34,926 nt of DNA from an uncultured Solirubrobacteraceae bacterium (GCA_902806175.1 CADCVQ010000025.1:1-34926); one strand, 5' to 3'; positions 23,917 through 31,820 are shown, numbered from the stretch's first letter. Program-made: numbers and translations. Notes: generated by a model not told the origin, from the sequence alone.

Positions 23917-24563
23917 TACCAGTTCGCGGGCTGCGTGAGGAACGGGTTCGTCGCGCGCTCGCGGCCGAGCGTCGTGATGCCCATGTGGCCGGGATGCACG
24001 ACGGTGTCGTCAGCGAAGCGCTCCAGCAGAAGAGCGATCGAGCGCATCAGCGTCGGACCGTCGCCGCCCGGCAGGTCGATCCGCCCGACCGAGCCCTGGA
24101 ACAGCACGTCGCCGGAGAAGAGCGCGCCCTCGTCGCGAACGGCGTACGTGACGTGGCCGGGGCTGTGGCCGGGCGTGAACACGACGTCGAACGTCAGCCC
24201 CGCGAGCTCGAGCGTCTCACCGCCGGCGACGGTCTGCTCGGGATCCCAGGACTCATAGGGGCCGAAGCCCGGCCAGGGGACGAAGGCCATGACGTCCTGC
24301 AGCACCGCGACCTCGATGACCGGGCAGTAGACGGGAGCTCCCGTGGCCCGCGCGACCGGAGCGACCGCCCCGACGTGGTCGAAGTGCGTGTGCGTGAGCA
24401 GGATCGCGTCGAGCGTGACGCCCGCGTCCTCGATCGCGCCGAGCAGGCGCGGCGCCTCCTCGCCGGGGTCGACGAGAACCGCGCGGTCGCTGCCCTGCGG
24501 GCGGACGAGATAGCAGTTCTCCTGCACCATCCCGACCGTGAACAGCCCGACGTCGAGCGTCAT
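23916..24563 (-). CDS. Metallo-beta-lactamase-fold hydrolase (glyoxalase II-like)
   Basis: 215 aa from ATG 24563. The zinc motif THTHFDHVG is present, with further ligands in TPGHSPGHVTY, FSGDVLF and VHPGHMG, as in glyoxalase II-like thioesterases. These hydrolyse thiol esters such as S-lactoyl conjugates; the physiological substrate here is unknown. The N-terminal VGMVQENCYLV pattern is typical of the subgroup commonly found just upstream of hisS. It overlaps hisS by one base and begins 11 bp after the two-TM protein gene. Confidence 0.9.
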   Translation of the reverse strand: MTLDVGLFTVGMVQENCYLVRPQGSDRAVLVDPGEEAPRLLGAIEDAGVTLDAILLTHTHFDHVGAVAPVARATGAPVYCPVIEVAVLQDVMAFVPWPGFGPYESWDPEQTVAGGETLELAGLTFDVVFTPGHSPGHVTYAVRDEGALFSGDVLFQGSVGRIDLPGGDGPTLMRSIALLLERFADDTVVHPGHMGITTLGRERATNPFLTQPANW

Positions 24564-24574
24564 CGGACGCGCAC

Positions 24575-24949
24575 CTACTTCACCTTGGACGCCTTCGTCG
24601 CCTCCTGCTTGACGCGCCGGCGATAGATCAACATGTCGGTGTAGTAGCCGAGCGGGATGTAGAAGAGAAAGACGAAGCCCGTCAGCGAGATCGCCTGCGC
24701 GATCTCGGTCTGAAAGGCGAACACGAGCAGGACGCCGAACACGATCGCCGCGAGCGCCGCGCGCTTGGCGGCGGAGTTCCAGGACGGCTCGCGCATCATC
24801 CGTTCGCGGCGGCGCTGGGCGGCAAGCTCCTTGTCGGACAGCTTGCGCTCGGCGGCACTCGGCGGACGCCCGGTGCGCCCGCGCGCCTCGACCATCCCGG
24901 CGGCGTTGCCGCGGTGCTTGCTGCGCCGCTTCTTCTTCGTCTGCGCCAT
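24575..24949 (-). CDS. Small basic protein with two membrane segments
   Basis: 124 aa. A very basic N-terminal part (KKKRRSKHRG; RRRERMMREPSWNSAAKR) is followed by two hydrophobic stretches at ~65-82 (AALAAIVFGVLLVFAFQ) and ~87-105 (AISLTGFVFLFYIPLGYYTD), then a basic C terminus. By the positive-inside rule both ends are cytoplasmic. No family recognised. It lies between ftcD-like and MBL genes with gaps of 9 and 11 bp, so it is part of the operon. Confidence 0.8.
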   Translation of the reverse strand: MAQTKKKRRSKHRGNAAGMVEARGRTGRPPSAAERKLSDKELAAQRRRERMMREPSWNSAAKRAALAAIVFGVLLVFAFQTEIAQAISLTGFVFLFYIPLGYYTDMLIYRRRVKQEATKASKVK

Positions 24950-24958
24950 GGCTGCCGG

Positions 24959-25852
24959 TCAGCTTAGCCCGGATCGGAGCGCGTCCTCGAGGCTGCGGCG
25001 GTTGCGCACGTCGACGCCGTCGGGAAAGCCGTCGAACGCCTCCTCGGGCGCCAGCCCGACAAGCTCGCAGGACGCGACGGCCGCGTGACGGGCAACCGCG
25101 GCGACGACCGCCGCAAGCGGTACCGCGCGATGGTCCTCGACGTTCGTGGAGACCTGCGCGACTCCCGCTCGTGCGGGCAGATCGAGGCCGATCGCGCGCA
25201 CGCCGGGCAGCCCGTCGTCGCCGCCCTCGCGGATCAGCGCGGCGATCCTGCGGGCGTCCTCTTGCGAGGCCGGCGCCGCCAGCTCGACGTTGAACGCGAC
25301 GAGCGGCGCGCGGGCGCCGACGAGCACGACGCCCGTGCGCGGATCGATGAGACGCGGCCCGAAGTCCGGCGCGAGGTCGCCGGCCGCGACGCGCTCGGTC
25401 AGCGCGCTCAGTCCGCCGCGGCGGATCTCGTGGCGCGTGCGGCCGTCGGCGAGCACGCCGTAGAGGAAGACCGGCAGACCCGTGCGGCCGAGCTCCTCGC
25501 CGGCGACGAGCGCCGCCGCGCAGGCAGCCCCGCGCCGCGCGTCGTCGAGGAAGACGATCGGGGCCACGTCGAGCGCGCCGACATGCGGGTGGCTGCCGCG
25601 CTCCTCGCGCAGGTCGATGTGGTCGCGGCATGCGCGCGCGCCGGCGACGAGGGCGTCGACGAGCTGGTCGCTGCTGCCGGCGAGCGTGTAGACCGTGCGG
25701 TGGTGATCGGGGTCGGAGTGCACGTCGAGCAACCGCGTGCCCGGCGCGCCGAACGCGGCGCCGATCGCGGCGATCGCACGCTCGTCGCGACCCTCGGAGA
25801 CGTTCGGGATCGTCAGCAGGATGTCGTCGGCGGGGTCCACCTGGTGGCGCAC
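24959..25852 (-). CDS. Glutamate formimidoyltransferase (FtcD N-domain type)
   Basis: 297 aa. It transfers the formimino group between N-formimino-glutamate and tetrahydrofolate in histidine breakdown, or acts on formyl-folate in related members. IPNVSEGRDERAIAAI, LDVHSDPDHHRTVYTLAG and GSHPHVGALDVAPIVFL are the family signature. The cyclodeaminase half of vertebrate FtcD is absent, as usual in many bacteria. The start is GTG 25852, but GTG 25840 has a better-placed GGAAGG (11 nt upstream) and is a real alternative that drops four residues. No other histidine-degradation genes are adjacent. Confidence 0.88.
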   Translation of the reverse strand: MRHQVDPADDILLTIPNVSEGRDERAIAAIGAAFGAPGTRLLDVHSDPDHHRTVYTLAGSSDQLVDALVAGARACRDHIDLREERGSHPHVGALDVAPIVFLDDARRGAACAAALVAGEELGRTGLPVFLYGVLADGRTRHEIRRGGLSALTERVAAGDLAPDFGPRLIDPRTGVVLVGARAPLVAFNVELAAPASQEDARRIAALIREGGDDGLPGVRAIGLDLPARAGVAQVSTNVEDHRAVPLAAVVAAVARHAAVASCELVGLAPEEAFDGFPDGVDVRNRRSLEDALRSGLS

Positions 25853-25866
25853 CTTCCGGTCGCGTT

Positions 25867-26817
25867 CTAGTCCAGCAGCCAGCGGCCGCGCTCGAGCACC
25901 TGCGCGTCGCCGATCCGCAGGCTCGGCTCGAAGACGACGACGTCGAGGTGCACCGGGACCGTGACCGTCCCGCCGATGCCGGCGCTCGCGCCGAACGCGA
26001 TGTGCGTCGTGCCGAGGATCTTCTCGTCCTCGAGGATGTTGCCGGTGACCGTCGCGCGGTCGTTCGTGCCGACGCCGAGCTCCGCGAGGTTGCGACCCAG
26101 CGGGCCGTGCGCGTCGAGCACGCCGAGAAAGCGGCGCACCCCGTCGGCGTCCCCGTCGGTGCCCGCCAGGACGCCGTCGCGCACCGTCAGCAGGACGGGT
26201 TCATCGGTCAGTCCGACGCCCGCAAGCGCCGACGTCGCGATCGTTCCGTCGCCGCCCGCCGGCGACATGAAGCCCTCGCCGCAGGGCAGGTTGCCAAATG
26301 CGCCCGGCGCTGTCAGGTCGCCCTCGTCGGAGATGCCGCCGCGGCCGCGCAGATCCAGGCGCAGGTCGGTGCCGCGAGGGCACGTCACATGGGCCTCGTC
26401 GGCCTCGGTCAGCAGCGCCGCCACGGCGCGGCAGCGAGCGGCCAGCACGTCGAAGTCGGTGCTCATCAGCCGTGCGAGCATGTCGGCGGTGACGCCCGGC
26501 AGTGTCGCGCCGCGGTGACCGAGCTCGCACGCGTGCTTGCGCGCGCTCGTGTGCGACAGCGACGGCATGCACGGCGCGATGAAGACGTCGGCGGCAGCGA
26601 ACGCGGCGGCGACCGGCGCCGGCGGCTCGGTGCCGCGGCTGGGGTTCGGCGGCAGGATCGTCAGGACGGCGTCGCCGCCCGCGGCGCGCGCGGCCTGCAG
26701 CAGCGACTCGCCGAGCGGCGCGCTGTCGGGATCGGCGACGACCAGGACCGTCTCCCCCGCGCGCACGCGCAGGCAGCGCTCGACGACGGTGACGACGGCC
26801 TGCTCGAGCTCGCTCAC
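25867..26817 (-). CDS. Aminopeptidase T (M29)/NicX-like metalloprotein
   Basis: 316 aa from GTG 26817. The pattern matches the M29-related COG2309 family, which includes leucyl aminopeptidases and the non-heme-iron 2,5-dihydroxypyridine dioxygenase NicX: TCPRGTDLRLDLRGR, NLPCGEGFMSP, GRNLAELGVGTND, EDEKILGTTHIAFGAS and a final VPVHLDVVVFEP. The conserved Glu, His and Asp residues needed for metal are visible, but peptidase and dioxygenase members cannot be told apart here. An open frame extends ~100 codons upstream; that part is Arg/Ala-rich shadow and runs into the divergent gene. A TAGCCT 10 nt before the GTG may be the operon promoter. Confidence 0.75.
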   Translation of the reverse strand: MSELEQAVVTVVERCLRVRAGETVLVVADPDSAPLGESLLQAARAAGGDAVLTILPPNPSRGTEPPAPVAAAFAAADVFIAPCMPSLSHTSARKHACELGHRGATLPGVTADMLARLMSTDFDVLAARCRAVAALLTEADEAHVTCPRGTDLRLDLRGRGGISDEGDLTAPGAFGNLPCGEGFMSPAGGDGTIATSALAGVGLTDEPVLLTVRDGVLAGTDGDADGVRRFLGVLDAHGPLGRNLAELGVGTNDRATVTGNILEDEKILGTTHIAFGASAGIGGTVTVPVHLDVVVFEPSLRIGDAQVLERGRWLLD

Positions 26818-26941
26818 GATGGCGCGAAGGCTAGTGGCCGCCCCCTGTCTCGATCGTTCGTCCACCCGAGTGCGCGGCGGCCAACCTCGCGCGCGACAGC
26901 CCGTTGTGATCCCCAACATGTCCATCTGCAGAGGAGAACCC

Positions 26942-27523
26942 ATGAAGAAGCTCGCCGTGATCGCGGCGCTGGCGGCTGGTGCCGCGGTCGCCGTCCCCGC
27001 GCAGGCCGCCAGGCCCGCGGATCCCGGAAGCCAGCGCTCGGCGCAGGGCAAGGCGCACGAGCAGGGCAGCGCCCACCGCGCTTCCTCCAGGGCCGACGGC
27101 TCGAAGGGCAAGGGGCGCTGCGCGCCGCGCTCGGTCGGCTACGTCGCGTCCGGCGACTTCGTCTCGAGCACGCTGGTGCAGACGCAGGGCTCCGACACGG
27201 CCGACGTGTCCGGCGACGACCGCTGGAGCGGCGCGCTCGTCGTCGCGGTCAAGCGGACCAACCACCACGCGCGCGCCGACAAGGGCACGACGAAGACGTA
27301 CACGCTGAAGGACGCCAAGGTGCGCCTCGCCGACCGCGACGACGACGGCACCCGCGATGTCCCGGTCGCCGGCGACCGCGTGCGCGTCCAGGGCAAGATC
27401 ACCCGTCTGAACCGCGGCTGCGAGGCGGCCGCCTTCTCACCGCAACTGACGATCCGCTCGGTCGGATTCCACGAGCCGAAGTCGGCTGAGACGCCGGCTC
27501 CGAACCCCGCTCCGGCTCCGTAA
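26942..27523 (+). CDS. Small secreted protein, OB-like fold possible
   Basis: 193 aa with a clear signal peptide (MKKLAVIAALAAGAAVAVPA, cleaved after AQA) and a strong GAGGAG 5 nt before ATG (26931-26936). A low-complexity charged segment (SQRSAQGKAHEQGSAHRA) follows, then a beta-rich domain with two Cys: GRCAPRSVGYVASGDF ... LADRDDDGTRDVPVAGDRVR ... LNRGCEAAAF. The strand pattern could be OB-like, but I recognise no family with confidence. The C terminus is Pro/Ala-rich. It is divergent from the NicX-like gene by 124 bp. Confidence 0.8.
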   Translation: MKKLAVIAALAAGAAVAVPAQAARPADPGSQRSAQGKAHEQGSAHRASSRADGSKGKGRCAPRSVGYVASGDFVSSTLVQTQGSDTADVSGDDRWSGALVVAVKRTNHHARADKGTTKTYTLKDAKVRLADRDDDGTRDVPVAGDRVRVQGKITRLNRGCEAAAFSPQLTIRSVGFHEPKSAETPAPNPAPAP

Positions 27524-27540
27524 CCGGCGGCGGCGATGCG

Positions 27541-27567
27541 CGCGCTCCGGTGGTGAGCCGGGGCGCG
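27541..27567. terminator. Hairpin between convergent genes
   Basis: CGCGCTCCGG pairs with CCGGGGCGCG (one G-U) around a 7-nt loop, 17 bp after the secreted-protein stop and 19 bp past the end of the opposing gene. Confidence 0.5.
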
Positions 27568-27586
27568 GCGCGTCAGCCCGGCGGCG

Positions 27587-28126
27587 TCAGCCGGCGATGA
27601 CCGCGACCTTGACGCGACCCTCGCCCACGGTCCTCGTGAGCTGCGCGCCGGCGGTCACGATGCACGTCCTGGCGTTCGCCATCGGCAGCGGCACCTCACG
27701 CGTGTTCGGCGGCTTGGTTCGGTAGGAGCCCCTGCCGACGCGGGCGCGGCGGTCGCGGAAGCAGCCGAGCTGATAGTTGACGGTCACCGTCTGCTTGGGC
27801 GCCGCGCTGACCCTGATCCGCACGCGCGTCGGTTCGATGATCGTGCCGCGCGCCTGCGCGACGGCGAGGCGGCCCTCGCGCCGCGCCTCGTCGAGCAGGC
27901 CGCTGCGCGCCACGGGGGCTCCCCTGGGCGCCCGGTTCCTGCGGCCCGGAAGCTGCGACGGATCGCCCTCGCCGACGCCGACCGAGGGATCAGGCCCGTC
28001 GGGGCCATCGTCGCCACCGGACAGCACGAGGACGAGGATGCCGGCGACGATCAGCAACGCGACCAACCCGGCCACGATGAGGTACAGCGGCCTGATCTCT
28101 GTGATCTTCCCGACGAACTTCTCCAC
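27587..28126 (-). CDS. Single-pass membrane-anchored protein of unknown function
   Basis: 179 aa from GTG 28126, with GGAAGGA about 6 nt upstream. One membrane helix at ~14-36 (LYLIVAGLVALLIVAGILVLVL) is preceded by a short cytoplasmic end. After an acidic linker (GGDDGPDGPDPSVGVGEGD) and an Arg-rich segment, a beta-rich domain (PTRVRIRVSAAPKQTVTVNY) carries two Cys (GCFRD; RTCIV), probably disulfide-bonded outside. The domain resembles the C-terminal part of the BNR protein in style, but family membership is not established. It ends 127 bp upstream of the tRNA gene. Confidence 0.75.
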   Translation of the reverse strand: MEKFVGKITEIRPLYLIVAGLVALLIVAGILVLVLSGGDDGPDGPDPSVGVGEGDPSQLPGRRNRAPRGAPVARSGLLDEARREGRLAVAQARGTIIEPTRVRIRVSAAPKQTVTVNYQLGCFRDRRARVGRGSYRTKPPNTREVPLPMANARTCIVTAGAQLTRTVGEGRVKVAVIAG

Positions 28127-28237
28127 GCCGTTCCTTCCGTCGTCTCAGAGGCTGCCCACGAACGCGCACCTTACGGCGCAGCGCCCGCAGGCGACGCGCA
28201 ACCGCCATCCCACCTCAGCCGAGACCGAGACCCCGGC

Positions 28238-28243
28238 TACACT
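28238..28243 (+). promoter_or_regulatory. Probable -10 box of the tRNA gene
   Basis: TACACT lies 10 nt upstream of the mature tRNA 5' end, the usual distance. No convincing -35 hexamer is visible. Confidence 0.4.
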
Positions 28244-28253
28244 TCGCGCCCCC

Positions 28254-28327
28254 GCCGGAGTAGCTCAGTCGGTTAGAGCAGCGGAATCATAATCCGCGTG
28301 TCGGGGGTTCGAGTCCCTCCTCCGGCA
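28254..28327 (+). tRNA. tRNA with CAT anticodon (probably elongator Met; Ile2 possible)
   Basis: A 74-nt cloverleaf. Acceptor GCCGGAG/CTCCGGC pairs perfectly, the D arm is GCTC/GAGC, the anticodon stem GCGGA/TCCGC encloses loop ATCATAA (anticodon CAT at 34-36), the T arm is GGGGG/CCCTC with loop TTCGAGT, and the discriminator is A. CCA is not encoded. It lacks the unpaired first base of initiator tRNA. It could be elongator tRNA-Met or, after lysidine modification, tRNA-Ile for AUA. Its 3' half is a likely integration site, with an integrase 99 bp downstream. Confidence 0.93.
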
Positions 28328-28414
28328 TCGCGAAACGCCTGCATATGCGGGATTTTGTGTTTTCGGGCGTTGCGCGGTTTGCAATTGTGTCCCGAATATG
28401 TCCCGGGATCGACC

Positions 28415-28420
28415 TAGAAT
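28415..28420 (+). promoter_or_regulatory. Putative -10 box for a leaderless integrase transcript
   Basis: TAGAAT, followed by 6 nt and the integrase ATG. No Shine-Dalgarno is present; this is the best match to a TANNNT box with a start-codon transcript in the window. Confidence 0.45.
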
Positions 28421-28426
28421 CGGCGC

Positions 28427-29620
28427 ATGCAGGCGGTCGGAGAGCGCGCGATATCGGGTCATGTCTTCCGCGTGGAGGGCAAGCGCCGGCCGGTGTGGCG
28501 AGCCAAGTACCGGCTGCCCGACGGGCGCCAGGTACAGCGCACGATCGGCCCCGCCTGGACGGCGCGCGGCCGGCCGGCGGCGGGCTACTTCACGAAGCGC
28601 ACGGCGGAGGCATGGCTCGCGTCGGTGCTGTCGGCGGCGCGTGCGGGAACGCTGCCGGGGATGGTGCGGACGGGCGTGACGTTCGCCGAGGCATGCGAGG
28701 AGTACCTGCGCTGGCTCGAGCAGGACCGCGATCGCAAGCCGTCGACGGTGCGCGACTACGGATCGGTGATCCGCGCGCATCTGCTGCCGGCGTTCGACTC
28801 GCGCCCGATCGAGGACATCAGCGACGACGACATCGAACGCTGGAAGGTCGGCTTGGGCGTCGAGAGCGGGATGTCGAACGCAACGAGGCTCAAGATCCTG
28901 ACGATCCTCAGCGGCATCTTCGAGCGCGCACGCAAGGTCCACAAGCTGCCGCGCAACCCGATGGCGGCGATCGAGAAGCCGATCCAGCGCGTGCGTGGCG
29001 ACATCGACGTCTTCAGCGTCGAGGAGGTCATGGCGCTCGTGCGCGCCGCGGCCGATGAGCAGGACGCCGCGATCTACCTGACGGCCGCGCTGACCGGTCT
29101 GCGCCGCGGCGAGATCGTGGCGCTGCGCTGGCGCGACGTCGACTTCGCAGGCCCGTCGATCCGCGTGCGCGCGAGCTACACCGAGGGTGGCCTGACAACG
29201 CCGAAATCCGGCAAGGTCCGCGCGGTGCCGATGGCGCCGCAGGTCTCGTCTGCCCTGGCCCGGCTCGCTTCGCGCGACGCGTACACCGGCAACGACGATC
29301 TCGTGTTCCCCGGCACCGGCGGTGGCTACCTCGACGCGTCCGCGCTCCACCGCCGCTACAAGCGCGCGTTGGAGCTCGCGGGCCTGCGCCCGCTGCGCTT
29401 CCACGACCTGCGCCACACGTTCGGAACCCGCACGATCGCGACGGCGTCGATCCTGCAGGTCAAGGCGTGGATGGGCCACGCCGACGTCGCCACGACGATG
29501 AAGTACCTGCACTGCGCGCCGCGCGCGGCGGAGGCGCGGCTCGTGGCCGAGGCGTTCGCGTTCGAGGAGCCGGGCGCCGAGGCCGCGCCGGCGTCGGCGG
29601 CCGCGGCGGGCGAGCGGTAG
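28427..29620 (+). CDS. Tyrosine recombinase / phage-type integrase
   Basis: 397 aa. It has an N-terminal arm-binding-like part (YFTKRTAEAWLASVLSAAR), a SAM-like core-binding domain (TFAEACEEYLRWLEQDRDRK) and a catalytic domain. The catalytic set is complete: Arg226 (TGLRRGE), Lys in TPKSGKVR, His326-x-x-Arg329 (HDLRHTFGT), His351 (WMGHADV) and nucleophile Tyr360 (TTMKYLH). It ends in an Ala/Glu-rich tail. It would insert or excise the element at the adjacent tRNA. The 3' 265 bp overlap the excisionase-type frame on the other strand. Confidence 0.95.
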   Translation: MQAVGERAISGHVFRVEGKRRPVWRAKYRLPDGRQVQRTIGPAWTARGRPAAGYFTKRTAEAWLASVLSAARAGTLPGMVRTGVTFAEACEEYLRWLEQDRDRKPSTVRDYGSVIRAHLLPAFDSRPIEDISDDDIERWKVGLGVESGMSNATRLKILTILSGIFERARKVHKLPRNPMAAIEKPIQRVRGDIDVFSVEEVMALVRAAADEQDAAIYLTAALTGLRRGEIVALRWRDVDFAGPSIRVRASYTEGGLTTPKSGKVRAVPMAPQVSSALARLASRDAYTGNDDLVFPGTGGGYLDASALHRRYKRALELAGLRPLRFHDLRHTFGTRTIATASILQVKAWMGHADVATTMKYLHCAPRAAEARLVAEAFAFEEPGAEAAPASAAAAGER

Positions 29621-29835
29621 CGCCACCGGCTGTTGGCGGTGCGCGTAGCGAGCCACTCCTCGAGCATCGGCCGCGTGAAGCGGATGTGCCGGCCGACCTT
29701 CAAGCACGGCAGCGAGCCCGATCGGACGGCCTCGTAGATCCAGCTGGTCCTGACCGACAGCAGCTCGGCAGCCTGCTCGGGCTTGAGCAGCGGCTCGGCG
29801 AGGGACGGTGGGATTGGGTCGGCGTGGAATGACAT
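29356..29835 (-). CDS. Excisionase-family helix-turn-helix protein (extended frame)
   Basis: 159 aa from ATG 29835. Residues 15-68 form a MerR-like winged HTH of the excisionase family: LLKPEQAAELLSVRTSWIYE, AVRSGSLPCLKVGRHIRFTR, PMLEEWLATRT. It would bind DNA to direct excision, or control int. Family members usually stop soon after this; here the frame runs on for ~90 residues antisense to the end of the integrase, and that tail (low-complexity, then YFIVVATSAW) shows no family features. The functional part probably ends near 29630, but the first in-frame stop is at 29356. Confidence 0.75.
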   Translation of the reverse strand: MSFHADPIPPSLAEPLLKPEQAAELLSVRTSWIYEAVRSGSLPCLKVGRHIRFTRPMLEEWLATRTANSRWRYRSPAAAADAGAASAPGSSNANASATSRASAARGAQCRYFIVVATSAWPIHALTCRIDAVAIVRVPNVWRRSWKRSGRRPASSNARL

Positions 29836-30294
29836 GGGCGGCGTTCGCTGCGGTCCTCTACAAAAGAGGAGCCTGAAGCGCGAGAACTGGCCCCCCGCGC
29901 GCAGCGGCCGCGCGTCTGGAGCCGCTGGCGAGCAGAGCCAGCGGCGCGAGCGGCACGGTCCAGCCGGCCGTTGCGGGTGCGGCGCCGCACGGCCCTCAAG
30001 CAACAAGACGGCGACAACGCCATCCAAGTCGCGCCGCACCACGACAACACCAACCGCGACGACAACACCGTTGACCCACAACACCGTCGCCCGCCCGTCC
30101 CCCGTCTCCCGTCCCGGCTCCCCCAGCGACCGCCGCTGACTTCTCCAACCATTCCGCTACCCCTTGCTCAACCTCCTGCTCGACCTTTTGCGCTTGCCGC
30201 CGCCCCGCCTCCGGCCTCCGCTTTCCGCCTGGAAGGCCCAGGCGCTACGGGACTTTGCGTCCGGAGGCGGTGCGGCGGCCCCTTCTCGGCGCTC
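29836..30294. other. Gene-poor stretch upstream of the excisionase gene
   Basis: The plus strand is strikingly C-rich and G-poor at ~30000-30190. No convincing gene is present: open frames in several directions are low-complexity. It contains the hairpin at 29921-29945 and a smaller TCCTCT/AGAGGA hairpin at 29855-29871 just before the excisionase start. It is probably regulatory or a degraded junction. Confidence 0.5.
29921..29945. promoter_or_regulatory. Perfect 9-bp hairpin upstream of the excisionase gene
   Basis: GCCGCTGGC and GCCAGCGGC flank a 7-nt loop, 86 bp upstream of ATG 29835 on the minus strand. There is no T-run. It could be an operator, a leader structure or a terminator; it is isolated from any stop codon. 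Confidence 0.4.
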
Positions 30295-30300
30295 GGCGTC

Positions 30301-31820
30301 CTGTTCGTGGTCGCCGGGGCGCTGGCGTGGGCGCGGCGCCCGAGCAACCGCATGGGTGCGCTGCTGGTCCTCGGCGGCGTCATGGTGCTCGTCGCGGCGG
30401 GCGGCAACACTTCGCTGCCGCTGCTCGCGCGGGTCGGCGAGTACGCCGCCGTGCTGCCGCTCGCGGTCGTTGTCCACCTTCTGCTCGCGTTCCCGTCGGG
30501 CCGGCTGCGCCACCGCTTGCCGCGGCTGATCACCGCCGCCGCGTACGTGTCGGCGCTGGGGGTGCAAGCCGGGCAGATCGTGGGCGACGACCCGACGGCG
30601 TGGTCGCAGGCGCAGCACGTCTTCGGGGCGGTGATCACCGGCCTAACGGCGGCGGTCCTCGTCCACCGGGCGCGCACCGCCACGTCGTTCCAGCGGCGGA
30701 CGCTGATGCCGCTGTACGCCTACGGCGCCTTCACGATGCTCGCCATCGTCTTCAGCGCGCAGGTGCTCTCGAAGTGGTTCGGCGTCGGGCCGTTCGGCGT
30801 GTTCGGCGTGCAGCAGGCCGTCATCGCAGGCGTGCCCCTCGCGTTCCTCGCGGGCGTGCTGCGCGGCGGCTTCGCGCGCACCGGGGAGCTCGCGGAGCTC
30901 GGGAGCTGGCTTGGCACGGCCGACGGGGCGCGTCCGACGTTGCGCGACGCGCTGGCCGCGACGCTCGGCGACCCGGCGCTCGGGCTGTGGTTCTGGCTGC
31001 CCGAGGACGGCCGGTACGTCGACGCCGACGGGGCGCCGGTCGGGTCCAATGGCCGGGCGGTCACCGAGGTGGAGCTGCGGGGGGACCGGATCGGGGCGAT
31101 CGCCTACGACGACGAGCTCATCGCAGACGCGGACGTCGTGCGCGCCGCGGGCCGCGTCGTAGCCGTCGCGGTGGACCGCGCGCGCCTCAACGCCGTGTTG
31201 CAGGCCAACCGGCGGGAGCTGGAGGAGTCGCGCGCGCGGCTCGTCACCGCGGGCGATCGCGAGCGCCGGCGGATCGCGCGCGACCTGCACGACGGCGTGC
31301 AGAGCCGCCTCGTCGCCCTCGCCAGGGGGGCCGGTCGCCTGGTGGCCGACCCCGCGACCCCGGCGCCCGTCGCCGCAGAGGCTCTGGCGCTGCGGGCCAC
31401 AGCCGAGGCGACGCTCGACGAGCTCCGCAACCTGGTGCAGGGCGTCATGCCCGCGCTGCTGGTCGAGCGCGGGCTCTGCGCGGCCACAGAGGACCTCGTG
31501 GACCGCGTGCCGGTGCCGACAGAGCTCGTCCTCGCCGTCGACGACGAGGACCTGCCGCAGGAGGTCGAGACGACCGCGTACTTCGTCGTGGCCAGGCGCT
31601 GACGAACGCCGTCAAGCACGCGGACGCGAGCCGGCTGACGGTGCGCGTCGGCCGGGACGCGGACGTGCTGGCGGTGGAGGTGCGCGACGACGGCGTGGGC
31701 GGCGCCGTAGGCCTGACGAGTCTCCGCGACCGCGTCGACGCGCTCGGCGGGCGCCTGCTCGTCGAGAGCCAGGCCGGCGCCGGAACCCGAGTCCGCGCGG
31801 AGCTGCCGTGCGCGTCGTGA
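30301..31820 (+). pseudogene. Frameshifted NarL-type sensor histidine kinase
   Basis: A membrane sensor in which helices (GVLFVVAGALAWARR; MGALLVLGGVMVLVAAGG; AAVLPLAVVVHLLLAF) precede a HisKA_3 domain with phospho-acceptor motif RRRIARDLHDGVQSRLVALA. At ~31594 the frame breaks: it reads TTAYFVVARR and stops at 31602, while LTNAVKHADASRLTVRVG and the rest of HATPase_c continue in a +1-shifted frame to 31820. Restoring one G would give FVVAEALTNAV, the expected N box. The lid after DDGVGGA is also shortened. No start codon gives a full-length N terminus; candidates are GTG 30307 or ATG 30352. Sequencing error is possible for the frameshift. The 3' end overlaps the regulator gene. Confidence 0.75.

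Noticed and set aside
28265-29707. Minus-strand open frame across the tRNA and integrase
   Set aside because: It reads through a tRNA gene and opposite a complete integrase; no domain features.
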